Positions 47,464 to 57,660 are shown, counted from the stretch's first letter. The stretch is 64,000 nucleotides of DNA from Ctenosaura bakeri (GCA_948474755.1 CAOLHI010000624.1:1-64000), one strand, 5' to 3'. The notes: a model not told the origin generated them from the sequence alone. Translations and numbers: made by a program.

Positions 47464-48770
47464 TTCCTCTATCCCACCCCGCCCCCTTTTGAAACAAGGT
47501 CACTGATCCTCCTGCCAAAAGCCAGCCCCCGCTGTTATTTGGCGGCCTCACAGCCAATGGGAGGGCTGTTTCTGAGACCCCGCGCTGGGAGGAGGGGAGA
47601 GGAGGAGGCTGTTGCTCCGGGCAGGGGGGATTGCGCCGTTGGAAGAGTGCCACCCCCTCCTCCTCACCACCGCTGTCGCCCTGCCAGTGGCCTTTCTCAC
47701 TTGGGCCGCCTCCTCCTCTTGCTCCTCAGCGCGGCAGCCAAGCACAGGCGGGCAGGCAGTCAGGCACGCTCTGAAGTAGGACACAGCACCATCTTTTCCT
47801 CCCCCCGTGGAGCTGCCAAGGCAAGCGAGCAAGCACTGGGTAGGAAAGGAGGGCGGCCGAGCTCGCACCTGGAGCGAGGCCCTGCAACGGGAATGGGGCC
47901 GCGGGCGAGCGGGGAAGCTCCGGGCGCCCCGAAATGGGAGGAGGGATTGCGCTTTGCGCGGAGAGGGGAGAGCCTGGTCAGCGCCGCCTATTGCCAGGCT
48001 CACCCTCTCCCTCCCTCCCTCCCTCCCTCCGGGTTCTCGGTGCCCGCAGCACTGTTCGCCGCAGGCAGCTTGTGTTGCCTTTCCCGTCCGTGCTTTGGGC
48101 AAGCGGCGGAGAGGGAGAAGGAGACGCGCCACCTGCCCTCACGCTGGGTTTGCTATCACGGGAGCGTGGGGGGCGGCAGCGCTGGGGAGGGCTCTGAGCC
48201 CCCGGGTCCCCTTCCTCATCCCCGCCCCTGTGTGTGCCGAGCACAACTGCCAGCTTCCAGGGCTGCCATTTTGTCACCGGTGTCACTGACTTGGAAGGGG
48301 GGCGGAGAGCTGCAAAAACGCCCCAATCGGGTGCCATTCGCACGGGCATTGAGCAGGGAGGGGGGCAGGGTCGGCGGGTTGCAGTGGGGGAGGTGTTTTG
48401 ACAGAGGCCTTGCGCAGGGCGGGGGGCGTCCATCTGCTGGGAAAGAGAGCTGCAGGTTGGAGCAGCTTCCAGGCAGCCCGGCATGCCGCGGGGTTTGGCG
48501 GGTGGGCTGGGCAGCAGCTAGGCACGGGTCTCAGTCCCTTTGACGGAGGCGGGGAGCTCATCATGCTACCCCAGAGATTCCTGACCGGGCCTGTAAGAGG
48601 AGTTTATTTCAGAACAAGGGGGAGACCTCCTTTTCCTAGGAGATGGGCAGTCTTCTCTCTCTCTTTCCAACCTACTTTTGGAAACTTCTTGCTTGAATTT
48701 TGTGTTGCAATTACTTGCCCTCTTCTCATTTGCACACCCACCTACCCTCCTACCCAATGGTAGGCCCACC
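47464..48770. other. GC-rich CpG-island-like insert in the SPIN-like element
   Basis: From about 47560 to 48595 the DNA is strongly GC-rich with about 70 CpGs by hand count, in sharp contrast to the AT-rich window. It contains a CCAAT-type motif 'cagccaatgggag' (~47549), several GC-box-like motifs ('ccccgccccc' ~47478, 'ccccgcccct' ~48220, 'gaggcgggga' ~48546), a (CCCT)n run near 48010-48030 and a donor-like 'cctgtaagag' near 48590. Frames up to 367 codons are open on both strands, but their translations are Pro/Arg/Ala/Gly-rich without a known domain. It looks like a promoter CpG island or first exon region captured from elsewhere, but its source is unknown. Confidence 0.6.
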
Positions 48771-48815
48771 TTAGGGTCAACATAAGTCAGGAACAACTTG
48801 AAGGCACACACAAGA
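48771..48815 (+). mobile_element. SINE/Bov-B 3' tail ending the cargo
   Basis: 'ccaccttagggtcaacataa', 'gtcaggaacaacttgaaggc' and 'acacac' form the 3' end of a Sauria SINE or Bov-B element. It sits exactly between the GC-rich cargo and the SPIN-like 3' portion, which suggests either that the cargo entered by retrotransposition or that a SINE lay next to it when it was captured. Confidence 0.75.
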
Positions 48816-49189
48816 AGCTTGTGTAGTCCCCCGAGACGTAATTAGAAATAAATATTTCACAATTTATAATTACATATTGTTTTGTGATTAATCACTATGC
48901 TTTAATTATGTTCCATCTGTAACAATGAAAATACATCCTGCATATCAGATGTTTACATTACGAGTCATAACAGTAGCAAAATTACAGTTATGAAGTAGCA
49001 ATGAAAATAATTTTATGGTTGGGGGTCACCACGACATGAGGAACTGTATTAAAGGGTCGCGGCATGAGGAAAGTTGAGAACCACTGATTTAGAGATAGGC
49101 AACAAAAACAAACTTTACCAAAAAAAAAATAGGATGGTTTGTTCTCTCAGTTTTGTATGTGTGTTTTAATATGGAGGAGGGATTAGTGA

Positions 49190-49418
49190 GAGAGCCAATG
49201 TGCATAGTGGTTTGAGCGTTGGGCTATGGCCTCGGAGACCAGAGTTCAATTTTCTGCTCAACCATGGAAACTCCCAGGGTGACCTTGGACATGTCACACA
49301 CTCTCATCTCCAGAAAATCCGATCATAGGTTCTCTTAAGGGTTGCTATAAGTCAGAAAAAACTTGAGGGCATACAACAACAACAGCAGCAGCACCAGCAA
49401 CAACAACAACAACAACAA
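49190..49418 (+). mobile_element. Sauria SINE, nearly complete
   Basis: Head 'agagccaatgtgcatagtgg', 'tttgagcgttgggctatggc', 'ggagaccagagttcaatttt'. Tail 'gggttgctataagtcagaaa', 'aaacttgagggcatacaaca', followed by a long (AAC)n-type tail with CAG variants. Plus orientation. Confidence 0.93.
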
Positions 49419-49599
49419 GGGATTAGTGTACCTTTTGTAAATGAAGGGAAAATTTTATTTTTAATTTTTACTTAGTTTTCCCAAGTTTAACTGCTGTGTC
49501 AATAATGTAAATGATATGTTACGTTACCTTGTGCTTGTTTTTTAAAAAATTTGTGTTTTTTGAATTTAGTATTTCTATATGCTCAATTATGGTTTGTCA

Positions 49600-49827
49600 C
49601 TCCCGTGTTCCTCCTGGTCATTTCTGACTTATGGTGACCCTAAAGCGAACCTATCATGATTTTCCTGGCAAGATTTGTTTTGGGGCGGAGTTGCCTTTGC
49701 TTTCCTCTGAGGCTGAGAGAGTGTCCTTTGCTCAAGGTAAGCAGTGGGTTTCCATGGCTGAGCAGAGATTCCAACCCTGGTCTCCCCTAGTCTACAGAGT
49801 CCTGGCTACAGCACCCCAGCTCTCTTA
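49600..49827 (-). mobile_element. Sauria SINE
   Basis: The plus strand reads 'cctggtcatttctgacttat', 'ggcaagatttgttttggggc', 'tccatggctgagcagagatt', 'ccctggtctcccctagtcta'. Minus orientation. Moderately diverged, with the reversed tail lost. Confidence 0.87.
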
Positions 49828-50565
49828 TGCTATAAATAGTAAAGATTATAATAAGAAATAAGAAAAAGAATAAGAAAGAATAAGCAATCAAATAAAAAAT
49901 GAAACTCTCTTTTGTAATATGAGCACAGTTGGATGCAAGCTGCATTTACGCACCTAGCAGTATTCACTCCTTCACCTATCATGAGTCTCAGACTCAACTT
50001 GGTATTTTCCAGCACTGCAGGAATATATGTATACTTCTACTACTATTTCATGGTCCCCTCTTACATTCAGATCCACAAATAGCAAACAAGGATATAGCTA
50101 CAGCATAGGAGAAAAAAGTGATATTCAATCTTTAGAACAGGCATATGTCTCTCTCCCTTTTCTGAGCAGAATCCTTCCAAAAGGATGAGGATGAGCGAGC
50201 AAAAAAAGTTCATACCCTTTGTTCTCTTTTTCTTCAAACTAGAGGAGATGTGTCCCTCAATCAGGCAGTGTGACTAATCAGTAAGGGTGTTAGTGGATGA
50301 CACAAAAGTTGGCTGCTGGTGTGGGACAAACAATAAAAGAAACCAGGCAGCTCTGCCACCCTGACCTCACACTCCGGTGTAAAACAGGCAACCGGAAGAT
50401 GGCAGGAGCTCCTGCCATCCATTAGAGGGCACTATGCCTGCACAATTTAGAAACAGTTCAAAGGAAACACTCCCAGATATCAAACCAGTATGCAGTTATT
50501 GCTCTGCAACAGTTCTTGCTCTCTTTATTAAAACACTAAAATATAAGCACATTTGACTCTCTTAA
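49828..50565. other. Unassigned intronic DNA
   Basis: No exon or known element recognised. Confidence 0.45.
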
Positions 50566-50790
50566 AATAGCAATAGCAATGGCATGTGTATTTCTATATC
50601 GCTTATCAGCTAAGTGATCTCTAAGTGGTTTACAATGTGTTAGCTAACTACCCCCAACAAGCTGGGTACTCATTTTCCTGACCTGCAGAAGGATGGAAGG
50701 CTGAGTCAACCTGGAGAGCCCTGCAGGATCAAACTCACAACCTTGTGGCTGCAGTACTGGCATTTCACCACTGCGCCACCAGGGCTCCTT
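50566..50790 (-). mobile_element. tRNA-derived SINE of a second family
   Basis: On the minus strand it opens with an A-box-like 'ccctggtggcgcagtggtga' and a B-box-like 'ggttgtgagtttgatcc'. It passes through 'gaaaatgagtacccagcttg' and 'aaaccacttagagatcactt', and ends 'gcgatatagaaatacacatg' with an ATTGCT repeat. This is a complete SINE of a family without the Bov-B-type tail, widespread in squamates. Both RNA polymerase III boxes remain recognisable. Confidence 0.88.
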
Positions 50791-51512
50791 CCCTAACATA
50801 CACTATATTCGGTGGGGAGGGCATTTTTATTTTAACTATATTCAAGGAAAGTATCTGAACCTTGCCAAGAATCCTTCTCTTTGCTATGCCACCCAGGCCA
50901 AAATGGTGTTTCTGAAGACATGACACCAAGTATGGTGAGCTGCCCGGCTGTTCCACATGCACATGCTTGCAATGAATGAAATAAGTTAGCTGCCCAGGTA
51001 CACCAGACAGAAGACTCCACTCCTACTTACTTGAATGTTAAGAATTAAGGGCTACCCTGTTACGTAAACTACCAGCCTTGTCAGACCATTCTTCCATCCT
51101 CTGCCCAACTCAGTTTTGCCTCCTTCTCTCCGGAAAGTGAATTGTCAGACTTCCTGAGACCATCCTTTCTTTCCACTTCTCACCATAAGTTCTCTGGAAA
51201 ATAGTCCCTTGCTGTCTCTGTCATGCTCTGACAGAAGTCAGTATTAGGAAGTGATGGCGGCTACTCTTATGTTGCTAAGGATCAATTTTTATGCCTTGGC
51301 TGAGACTCAGCCAGGGTATTTAGTGTCTCAGCTACACAACCAAACTCTTCTACATCATTTAAATAATCTGGAGACGTGGATCAACTGCTGCTCCATAGTT
51401 CTAAACTCAGGGTTCTGTCTTTGCTTCCTTTTATTTTCTCTCTACACTCTCCCTTAGGCTGAGCCTATCAAATCTCAGAGCTTCAATACCATCTACATCC
51501 AACTGGTATTTG
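50791..51512. other. Unassigned intronic DNA
   Basis: No feature recognised. Confidence 0.45.
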
Positions 51513-51514
51513 TA

Positions 51515-51960
51515 TTTGCTACGTGCCTTCAAGTTGACTCCAGCTTATGATGACCCTACCATGGGGTTTTCTTGGCAAGATATATCCTGAGGAGGTTTCC
51601 AGCTGCCTTTCTCTGAGGCTACAAGAGTGTGATTTGCCCAAGGCCACTAAGTGAATTTCCATGGCTGAGCAGAGATACAAACCCTCATATCCCAGAGTCC
51701 TGAGAGCCAGCATGGTATAGTGGTTTGAATGTTGGACTATGACCCTGGAGACCAGAGTTCAATTCCCTGCTCAGCCACGGAAACCCACTGGGTGACCTTG
51801 GGCACGTCACACCCTCTCTCTGAACAGAGTTTGCCAAGAAATTCCATGACAGGTTTGCCTGAGGGTTGTCATAAGTTGAAAATGACCTGAAGGCACAAAC
51901 AACAACAATTTCAGGGTCCTAGTCCAACACTAAAAATCACTACACCACACTCACTGGCTC
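51515..51960 (-). mobile_element. Sauria SINE, split by another SINE
   Basis: The left part (51515-51701) runs 'gtgccttcaagttgactcca', 'ggcaagatatatcctgagga', 'tccatggctgagcagagata'. The right part (51912-51960) completes the head: 'cagggtcctagtccaacact', 'actacaccacactcactggc'. The interruption is the plus-strand SINE at 51702-51911. Confidence 0.9.
51702..51911 (+). mobile_element. Sauria SINE nested in a Sauria SINE
   Basis: Head 'agagccagcatggtatagtg', 'aatgttggactatgaccctg', 'gagaccagagttcaattccc'. Tail 'gggttgtcataagttgaaaa', 'tgacctgaaggcacaaacaa'. The duplicated target is cagagtcct (51693-51701) and cagggtcct (51912-51920), one mismatch. This is among the least diverged SINE copies here. 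Confidence 0.92.
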
Positions 51961-53084
51961 CATCCAGCTGGTACTACCTCTACATCTAAGAGCCTGCTCA
52001 GGAGCAAACTTCAATGAAACTTACTTACTTCTAGGGGAGGGGAGGGTAGAGAGAGAGAGAGGAAGAGGAGCGAAAGAAAGAGAATATATGTACACAGACA
52101 CACATGCATATGCATGTGCACACTGCCCACAGAACATCCTAAATTGCTAAAATATATGCATTCACTCAGGTGCGTCTGAGATTATATATACCAAGGTGCC
52201 TCCTTTGGGTACCTATATCACATGAGGCAAAGCAGGCAGCTACAAGAAAGTACTTTTCAGTGGTGACATTTCATCTCTAGAATACCTCCCCAGAGAGTTT
52301 CTCAGAGGTTCTCCTGAGGCTTCCATCACACTTTTCACCACTAAGATAAAATACCTGTTTAGTTTTCTAGGCACCTTTTAATTTTTTAATTTACGTTCAA
52401 AAAGAATCTCAGTTACATACAATAACTGTTCCAGGATAACAAAAGCAAGAAATAAAAAACACAAAAGGAGGAAAAGTAATCACATTAGTAGTAAGTTACT
52501 ATAAAAGCTGACCAAATGGTATTCCATGTAGAAGTGTTCACTGAAAAGAAAAGAAGAACCCTATCCTCCTACAAGGTTAACATCTTAGATCATGCATACA
52601 TAGGGATGGTTAAAATTTATTCAACAATGGGGAGTCCACAAATTCTTTATATTACCTCATTCCTAAACCATTTAGAATCCATAGCCTCTATTTTACTTAA
52701 ATGTTGAATGGCAGATTTATGGGAACAATCTTTGAACACAATAATTTACATCGTAAGTTTTGATACTGAGAGACTGAAGGATACTTCAAACTAAAAAAAT
52801 ACTTCACAACTAAAAAAAAGAGATGTCCAAGAGGATTTCTATGTTTTGGTGCAGTAATTAAGCAACACAGAGGTAGTTCTAACTGGAGTGATACAACACC
52901 CAGTCCAGAAGTTTAGGAGTATTACTGAGAATAAACATCATTGTATAAGTTTCCATGAGATATACAAGTGGGGGCTACTGGATGTTCTGTTTTGCTGATT
53001 CAAACTGGTTTTGCTGCATGCTTGAGGCCTAACAGCAATTTTTTGTTGTCCAAATATTTTTAGCTATTCTTGAGATATCAACAA
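51961..53084. other. Unassigned intronic DNA with a GA tract
   Basis: A (GA)n-type purine tract lies at about 52033-52085. The remainder, including the A-rich 52380-52480 part, is not assigned. Confidence 0.45.
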
Positions 53085-53832
53085 TTAAAAATTTGCCAGT
53101 GACACCATACTATGAGAAAAAATGGGAAAGACTTAGAATGATTGCTGAAGACAGTCAAGGAAAAGAGTGCAAAGGCAAGTTTGCAGCTGAACATTAAGAA
53201 AACAAACATAATGTCCACAGATAATTTGTATAACCTTAACACAGATGATGAAGACACTGAAATAGTTCAAGATTTTCCATACATTGGTTCAGTCATTAAT
53301 CAGAATAGAGACCACAGTCAACAAATCAGAAGAAGACTAGGACTTGGAAGGGCAGCTATGGAGGAGCTAGACAAGATCTTGAAGAATGTATCACTGATCA
53401 CTAAAGTCAGGATGGTCTGTGCCATTGTATTTCCAATTTCTATCTATGGGTTTATGAAAGCTGGACAGTGTAGAAAGCTGACTGGAAGAAATTTTGAAAT
53501 GCAGAGCTGGAGAAGCGTTCTGCGCATACAATGGACTAAAAGGATACTAAAGCAAATCAAGCCTAAACTTTTCCTCAATGTCAAAATGACTGAACTGAGA
53601 CTGACATACTTTGGACATACCATGAGAAGACATGACTCACTAGAAAAGATTATAATGTTTGGTATGTAGGAAAAGGGGAAGACCACATAACAGATGGATA
53701 GACTCAACCAAGGATGCCACAGCTCTTGAGTCTGTAAGACCTGAGCAGGACTGTTGATGATAGGATGACTTCGAGGTCTCTTTCCTAGAGAGTCATCATA
53801 AGTCGAAGTCAACTTGGCAGCAGTTAACAATA
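53085..53832 (+). pseudogene. Bov-B LINE 3' fragment
   Basis: The copy is truncated just before the reverse transcriptase 'YADD' box (remnant 'NLPVTPYYEK'). A 175-codon frame (53142-53669) covers the C-terminus: 'LQLNIKKTNIM', 'FPYIGSVINQN', 'ILKNVSLITKVRMVCAIVFP', 'FGHTMRRHDSLEKI'. The 3' untranslated end reads 'gacctgagcaggactgttga' and 'catcataagtcgaagtcaac', with tail 'cagttaacaa'. The frame is unusually open for a dead fragment, so the copy is fairly young. Confidence 0.92.
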
Positions 53833-54344
53833 GATCAGTGGTTCTTACCCTGGGTCCAGGAATCCCAGGAGTCCACAGAGCCCTCACAGGGGGTCTGCGA
53901 AGCCCTGCTGATGCATACCAGCAGCGGCAGCAACAAGGACACAGCAGCAGGGTGGTGATTGCAGGTGCTGAAACTGCTCCCTTATTTGCACACAAGAGAA
54001 CAGTTTGGGTCCATGCATATGCTTGCTACTGTGTCTCTTCCTTTCATCAGAAACATGGCAGTAGGGGGTGTGGGCACAGAAGGACACACAGGTACCCTAA
54101 CTGCTCCCTCATTTGGAAATGACTGAGCAGTTTCGGCACCTGACTGTCCACGGAGATGCCCCTGTTGCAGGGGACATGGAAGTAGGCACGTGCACGTGCT
54201 GAAATTGCTCTCACATTTGCAAACAAGGGAGCAGTTTTGGCACACATAAACGCCTTCCACCATGTTCCTCTACGCCCACACTCCCTGCTACCAAGTCCCT
54301 AACAAAAACGACATGGCAGCAGGCGTGTGTGTACCCCCAAACTA

Positions 54345-54530
54345 TGACTCTGGAGACCAGGGTTTGAACCCCCCTCGGCCATGAAAACCCATTGGGTGAC
54401 CTCAGTCAAGTCACACTTTCTCAGACTAAGAAAAAGGTGAAGGCATCAAAACTTGCCCAGAAGACACCCATGACACTTTCATTCATCTTAGGGTTGTCAT
54501 GAGTCAGCTTTCAAAAGGGAGAGACAAGAT
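54345..54530 (+). mobile_element. Sauria SINE carried inside hAT copy B
   Basis: 'tgactctggagaccagggtt', 'ggccatgaaaacccattggg' and 'cttagggttgtcatgagtca'. Same position and orientation as in copy A. Confidence 0.88.
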
Positions 54531-54562
54531 ACCTAGAAAGAACTTCCCCTTGTTAGCAGCAC

Positions 54563-54750
54563 TCTGTTGTTGTGTGCCTTGAAGTTACTTCCGACTTATG
54601 GAAACCCTAAGGTGAAACTATCACAGGATTTTTTTTGGCAAGATTTGTTCAGAGAAGGTTTGCCTTTGGCTTCCTCTGAGGCTGAGAGAACATGACTTGC
54701 TCAAAGTCACCCAGTTTCTGAGTGGGGATTTGAATCCTAGTCTCCAGAAG
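54563..54750 (-). mobile_element. Second Sauria SINE in hAT copy B
   Basis: 'tctgttgttgtgtgccttga', 'ggcaagatttgttcagagaa' and 'aagtcacccagtttctgagt' are in reversed order. Same position and orientation as in copy A. Confidence 0.88.
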
Positions 54751-54890
54751 CCTTTAATAAATAAATATCTGAATATTTAAATCTAAATTTAAATATTTAA
54801 AGCTTAAGTCCTGGGGGTCTCTGACTACAAATTATATTTACAGATGGAGGGTCCCCGGTAAAGAAAAGGTTAAGAATCACTGCAACAGTT

Positions 54891-55448
54891 AGTACAGTAT
54901 TATATTTATTTCTCCACTAGGTGGAGGGCCAGATCTACAATCAGCATCACAGACTTTTCTCAGAAATTAATCTTCAATCTATCTTCAAAAAATTCTAAGG
55001 CTCTCTCCTAAAGAGTAGGAATATTATCTAAAGGTTAACTTAAAACACCTTTTCATACACATCTGATGCTTATTTTACCTCTGCATAACGCTCCTGTTTT
55101 GCTCTCCTTCACTGTATTAAAAATAAACCTAGTTAGTCCCCTGTGCACACATGCCTCCTTGCATGGTACAGAGCTTCAAGGGTAACCCTGGAAACCTAGT
55201 TTACCCAGGAGCCTGATCTGTGAGACATAAACAGAGCCATCTGAGATTTAGTTCTGTCAAAGTTTAATTTGCAAGGTTCGTTTAATGTTCCACAGGGATA
55301 GCCTGACTCAGGGACTAGCAGCATAAATGCAGACTTTTGTACAATAAAAATTACTTTAGCATAAGTTTCCATAATATTTCATTAGATTTTGTAACAAGAA
55401 ATCCTTAAGGTGATTCTTTATGTGTTTGTTGTAACAAACTGTCATATT
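54891..55448. other. Unassigned intronic DNA
   Basis: No feature recognised. Confidence 0.4.
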
Positions 55449-55650
55449 ACAGTGAGTTCTCTGTATATTCAGGGGTTCCATTCCAGGGACCTCCACAATA
55501 GCAGAAATCACAAAAGTTTGCATCTCATTATATTCAATGGTGGCAATGTGTGCACAAGCACAGGTATAAGACACAACGCTTTGCATGAGCTGTAAACCAC
55601 AGATGGGGTAGGGACAGCCCATTGTATTCCTCTGGACCTGGGGCAAAAGG
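55449..55650. mobile_element. Possible Tigger-like MITE fragment
   Basis: 'cagtgagttctctgtatatt', 'caggggttccattccaggga' resembles the left end of Tigger-derived MITEs ('cagt...ccct...tatccgcgggttccattccaggacc'). No convincing right terminus was found. Confidence 0.4.
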
Positions 55651-55942
55651 AAGCTGAGGCTATTTCCAAGATGCTGTTATTACAGCTTCCACTTGGGCTC
55701 CTCCTCAGATGCAGTATGACATCACAGAAGAAGGCACTAAAAATGTAACTGAATCATATATGTATTACAGTCCAGCTAGCTGTATGGAGCTCCACTAATA
55801 ATGCAGGCAACACTGGGGACTGTTGTGGTTTGCTTTTAGTGTGCAACCAAGAAACAATGCTGTCAAGAAGGAAAGGAAAGCTGCTGACTGGGTGCTTAAC
55901 CAGCTATATCATGATGCTCCCTGGGACACAGGCTTCAGCTCC

Positions 55943-56560
55943 AGAAAGCCAATGCAATTCTCGGCTGCATCAACAGGAGTATGGTGTCTAGATCGAGGGA
56001 GGTACTGGTACCACTCTACTCTGCTTTGGTTAGACCCCATCTTGAATACTGTGTCCAGTTCTGGGCACCCCAATTCAAGAAGGATATTGACAAGCTGGAG
56101 CAAGTCCAGAGGAGGGTGACCAAAATGGTGAGAGGCCTGGAAAACATGCCCTATGAGGATAGACTGAGAGAGCTGGGTATGTTTAGTCTGCAGAAAAGGA
56201 GGTTAAGAGGGGACATGATAGCCATGTTTAAATATTTGAAGGGATGCCACGTAGAGGAAGGAGGGGGCTTGTTTTCTGCTGCTCCAGAAACCAGGACAAG
56301 GAGCAATGGATTCAAGCTGCAGGAAAGGAGATTCCACCTGAACCTCAGGAAGAACTTCCTGACAGTCAGGGCTGTCCGGCAGTGGAATCTGCTGCCTCGG
56401 AGAGTAGTGGAGTCTCCTACCTTGGAGGTTTTTAAGCAGAGGCTTGATGGCCATCTGTCGGGAGTGCTTTGAGGGTGTTCCTGCATGACAGGGAGTTGGA
56501 CTGGATGGCCCGTGTGGTCTCTTCCAACTCTACATTTCTATGATTCTATGATTCTATAAA
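55943..56560 (+). pseudogene. 5'-truncated CR1 LINE, young copy
   Basis: It starts within the reverse transcriptase thumb region ('[18 protein letters not shown]'). A single open frame of 163 codons (55981-56472) reaches the natural end of ORF2: '[18 protein letters not shown]', '[18 protein letters not shown]', '[19 protein letters not shown]', '[14 protein letters not shown]'. The 3' end is 'ggactggatggcccgtgtgg', 'ctcttccaactctacatttc', 'tatgattctatgattctata'. The open C-terminus and clean CR1 terminal repeats indicate little decay. It lacks endonuclease and the catalytic box, so it cannot move. Confidence 0.94.
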
Positions 56561-57196
56561 GTACATGAAGAGACTTCAGAGCAGCCTTGACTGGTCCTTC
56601 CATTTTGATGCTGATTGTTGTATATAAAGATTCTTGTACAAGAATCTGAGCACTGAGTAATTCAGATTAAACTCCTTGGCTGTCTCCTATAACTGTTCTA
56701 GAATACTGCAGATTTTCACCACAGTAGGTCAAAAACTGAAATTAGGAATGAGAAGGACTTGCAAACTGTTGGCTAAAAAGTTTTCTGCCCAAGTGTCAAC
56801 TACTCAGTCTGCACTAAAACTCACAGAATCGTGCAGCCAGAAAGGTCAGTGGCATGGTGGCAGGAGGACTCTGAGAGCTGTAGCCCAAAAAAGTTAATTT
56901 TCCAAGTTCTGCCATTAGCAAATGCTGATCAGGGACAGAATGAACAACTTGATTGTTTCTGCTCATTGTCTGCAAAAAATCTTTGGGCATGCTGGAGAGT
57001 TGAGCCTTGTTTTCACAAAGACCATGAATTCAAACGTTCTTCTCCCACACGCAAAGACAGATCTTCTCTGCACATTTACATCTTCACTACAAGGCATAAA
57101 TAAATAATGAAGGGCTAGCAAACAATATTTTACCAGTCTTGTTAGCTTTAGGAAGAACTCCCAACCTCCAGAACTCCCAGCCCTCAGACAGCATCT
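56561..57196. other. Unassigned intronic DNA
   Basis: No exon recognised; frames of 60-90 codons overlap and appear to be chance. Confidence 0.4.
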
Positions 57197-57204
57197 CTCT
57201 CAGT

Positions 57205-57660
57205 CAGAGTTTTCCAAACTTTTCATGTTGGTGACACACTTTTTAGACATGCATCATTTTGCAACACAGTAATTCAGTAAGTAATTCAGTAAGTGGAGGC
57301 AGCCCCTCCACCCAGGCCTGGCCTGCCACTGCTGCCCTCCTGGGAAGGCTGCAGTGGGAAAGGCAGCCCCTCCACCTGAGCCTGGCATGCTACCACGACT
57401 CTTGCTGGGGTCTTCCTCAGCCCCGGGCAGTGGTGGCAGCAGCGTTAGAGGCAGCCCTTCCACCCAGGCCTGGCCCACTGCTGCCCTCATGGGGTCTTCC
57501 TCATCCCAGGGTGGCAGCAACAAAGGCAGGCCCTTCACCTGGACCTGGCCCACCACGACAGCAGGAGAAGCAGCCCCTCCACCTGTTACATTTGTGCAAC
57601 ACACCTACACACTACAGCCGATACACTAACATGTCTCAACACACTGTTTGGAAAGCTCTG
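57205..57660. mobile_element. hAT MITE with internal minisatellite
   Basis: The left end reads CAGAGTTTTCCAAACTTTTC, and the right end reverse-complemented reads CAGAGCTTTCCAAACAGTGT. The 8-bp flanks ctctcagt (57197-57204) and ctctaagt (57661-57668) agree at 7/8. The ends carry 'gtgacacactttt' and 'gcaacacacctac', usual for this hAT group. The interior (57296-57585) is a GC-rich tandem array of about four units beginning 'aggcagcccctccacc'. Overlapping frames up to 135 codons on both strands come from that array. Confidence 0.88.
57296..57585. repeat. Minisatellite inside the hAT MITE
   Basis: The phrase 'ggcagcccctccacc' recurs in variants at about 57299, 57363, 57451, 57524 and 57570, each followed by 'ctgg'- and 'ctgccctc'-like text. 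Units are roughly 46-88 bases. Confidence 0.8.

Larger units (their letters stand above)
47397..49086. mobile_element. SPIN-like hAT with CpG-island-like cargo
   Basis: A perfect 8-bp target duplication, atttagag, flanks the element (47389-47396 and 49087-49094). The left end reads CAGCGGTTCTCAACCTGTGG, and the right end reverse-complemented reads CAGTGGTTCTCAACTTTCCT. The sub-terminal text 'gtcgcgacccctctgggggt', 'gaccctttcacaggagtcgc', 'gggggtcaccacgacatgag' and 'taaagggtcgcgg' is that of the SPIN/OposCharlie group of hAT transposons, known for horizontal spread among tetrapods. Between the 5' ~67 bases and the 3' ~270 bases sits unrelated DNA (47464-48812). No transposase is present, so mobilisation would have needed a helper. 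Confidence 0.88.
53836..54882. mobile_element. Composite non-autonomous hAT, copy B
   Basis: The left end reads CAGTGGTTCTTACCCTGGGT, and the right end reverse-complemented reads CAGTGATTCTTAACCTTTTC. The 8-bp flanks caatagat and caacagtt agree at 6/8. It landed in the tail of the Bov-B fragment. The internal order equals copy A: hairpin-bearing tandem units (about 53960-54260), a plus-strand SINE (54345-54530), a minus-strand SINE (54563-54750), then 'aatatttaaatct' text and 'ccccggtaaagaaaaggtta'. Cysteine-rich minus frames here come from the tandem units. Confidence 0.9.

Noticed and set aside
47440..48543. 367-codon plus frame (and 194-, 168-, 160-codon overlapping frames) in the SPIN cargo
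   Set aside because: The frame begins inside SPIN-like sequence, both strands are open because of high GC content, and the translation has no recognisable domain.
50720..50790. tRNA gene
   Set aside because: A- and B-box-like sequences belong to a SINE head. No intact cloverleaf or anticodon arm is visible, and the body continues as SINE.
53444..54263. 183- and 93-codon minus frames
   Set aside because: They are antisense to the Bov-B fragment and the tandem units of hAT copy B.
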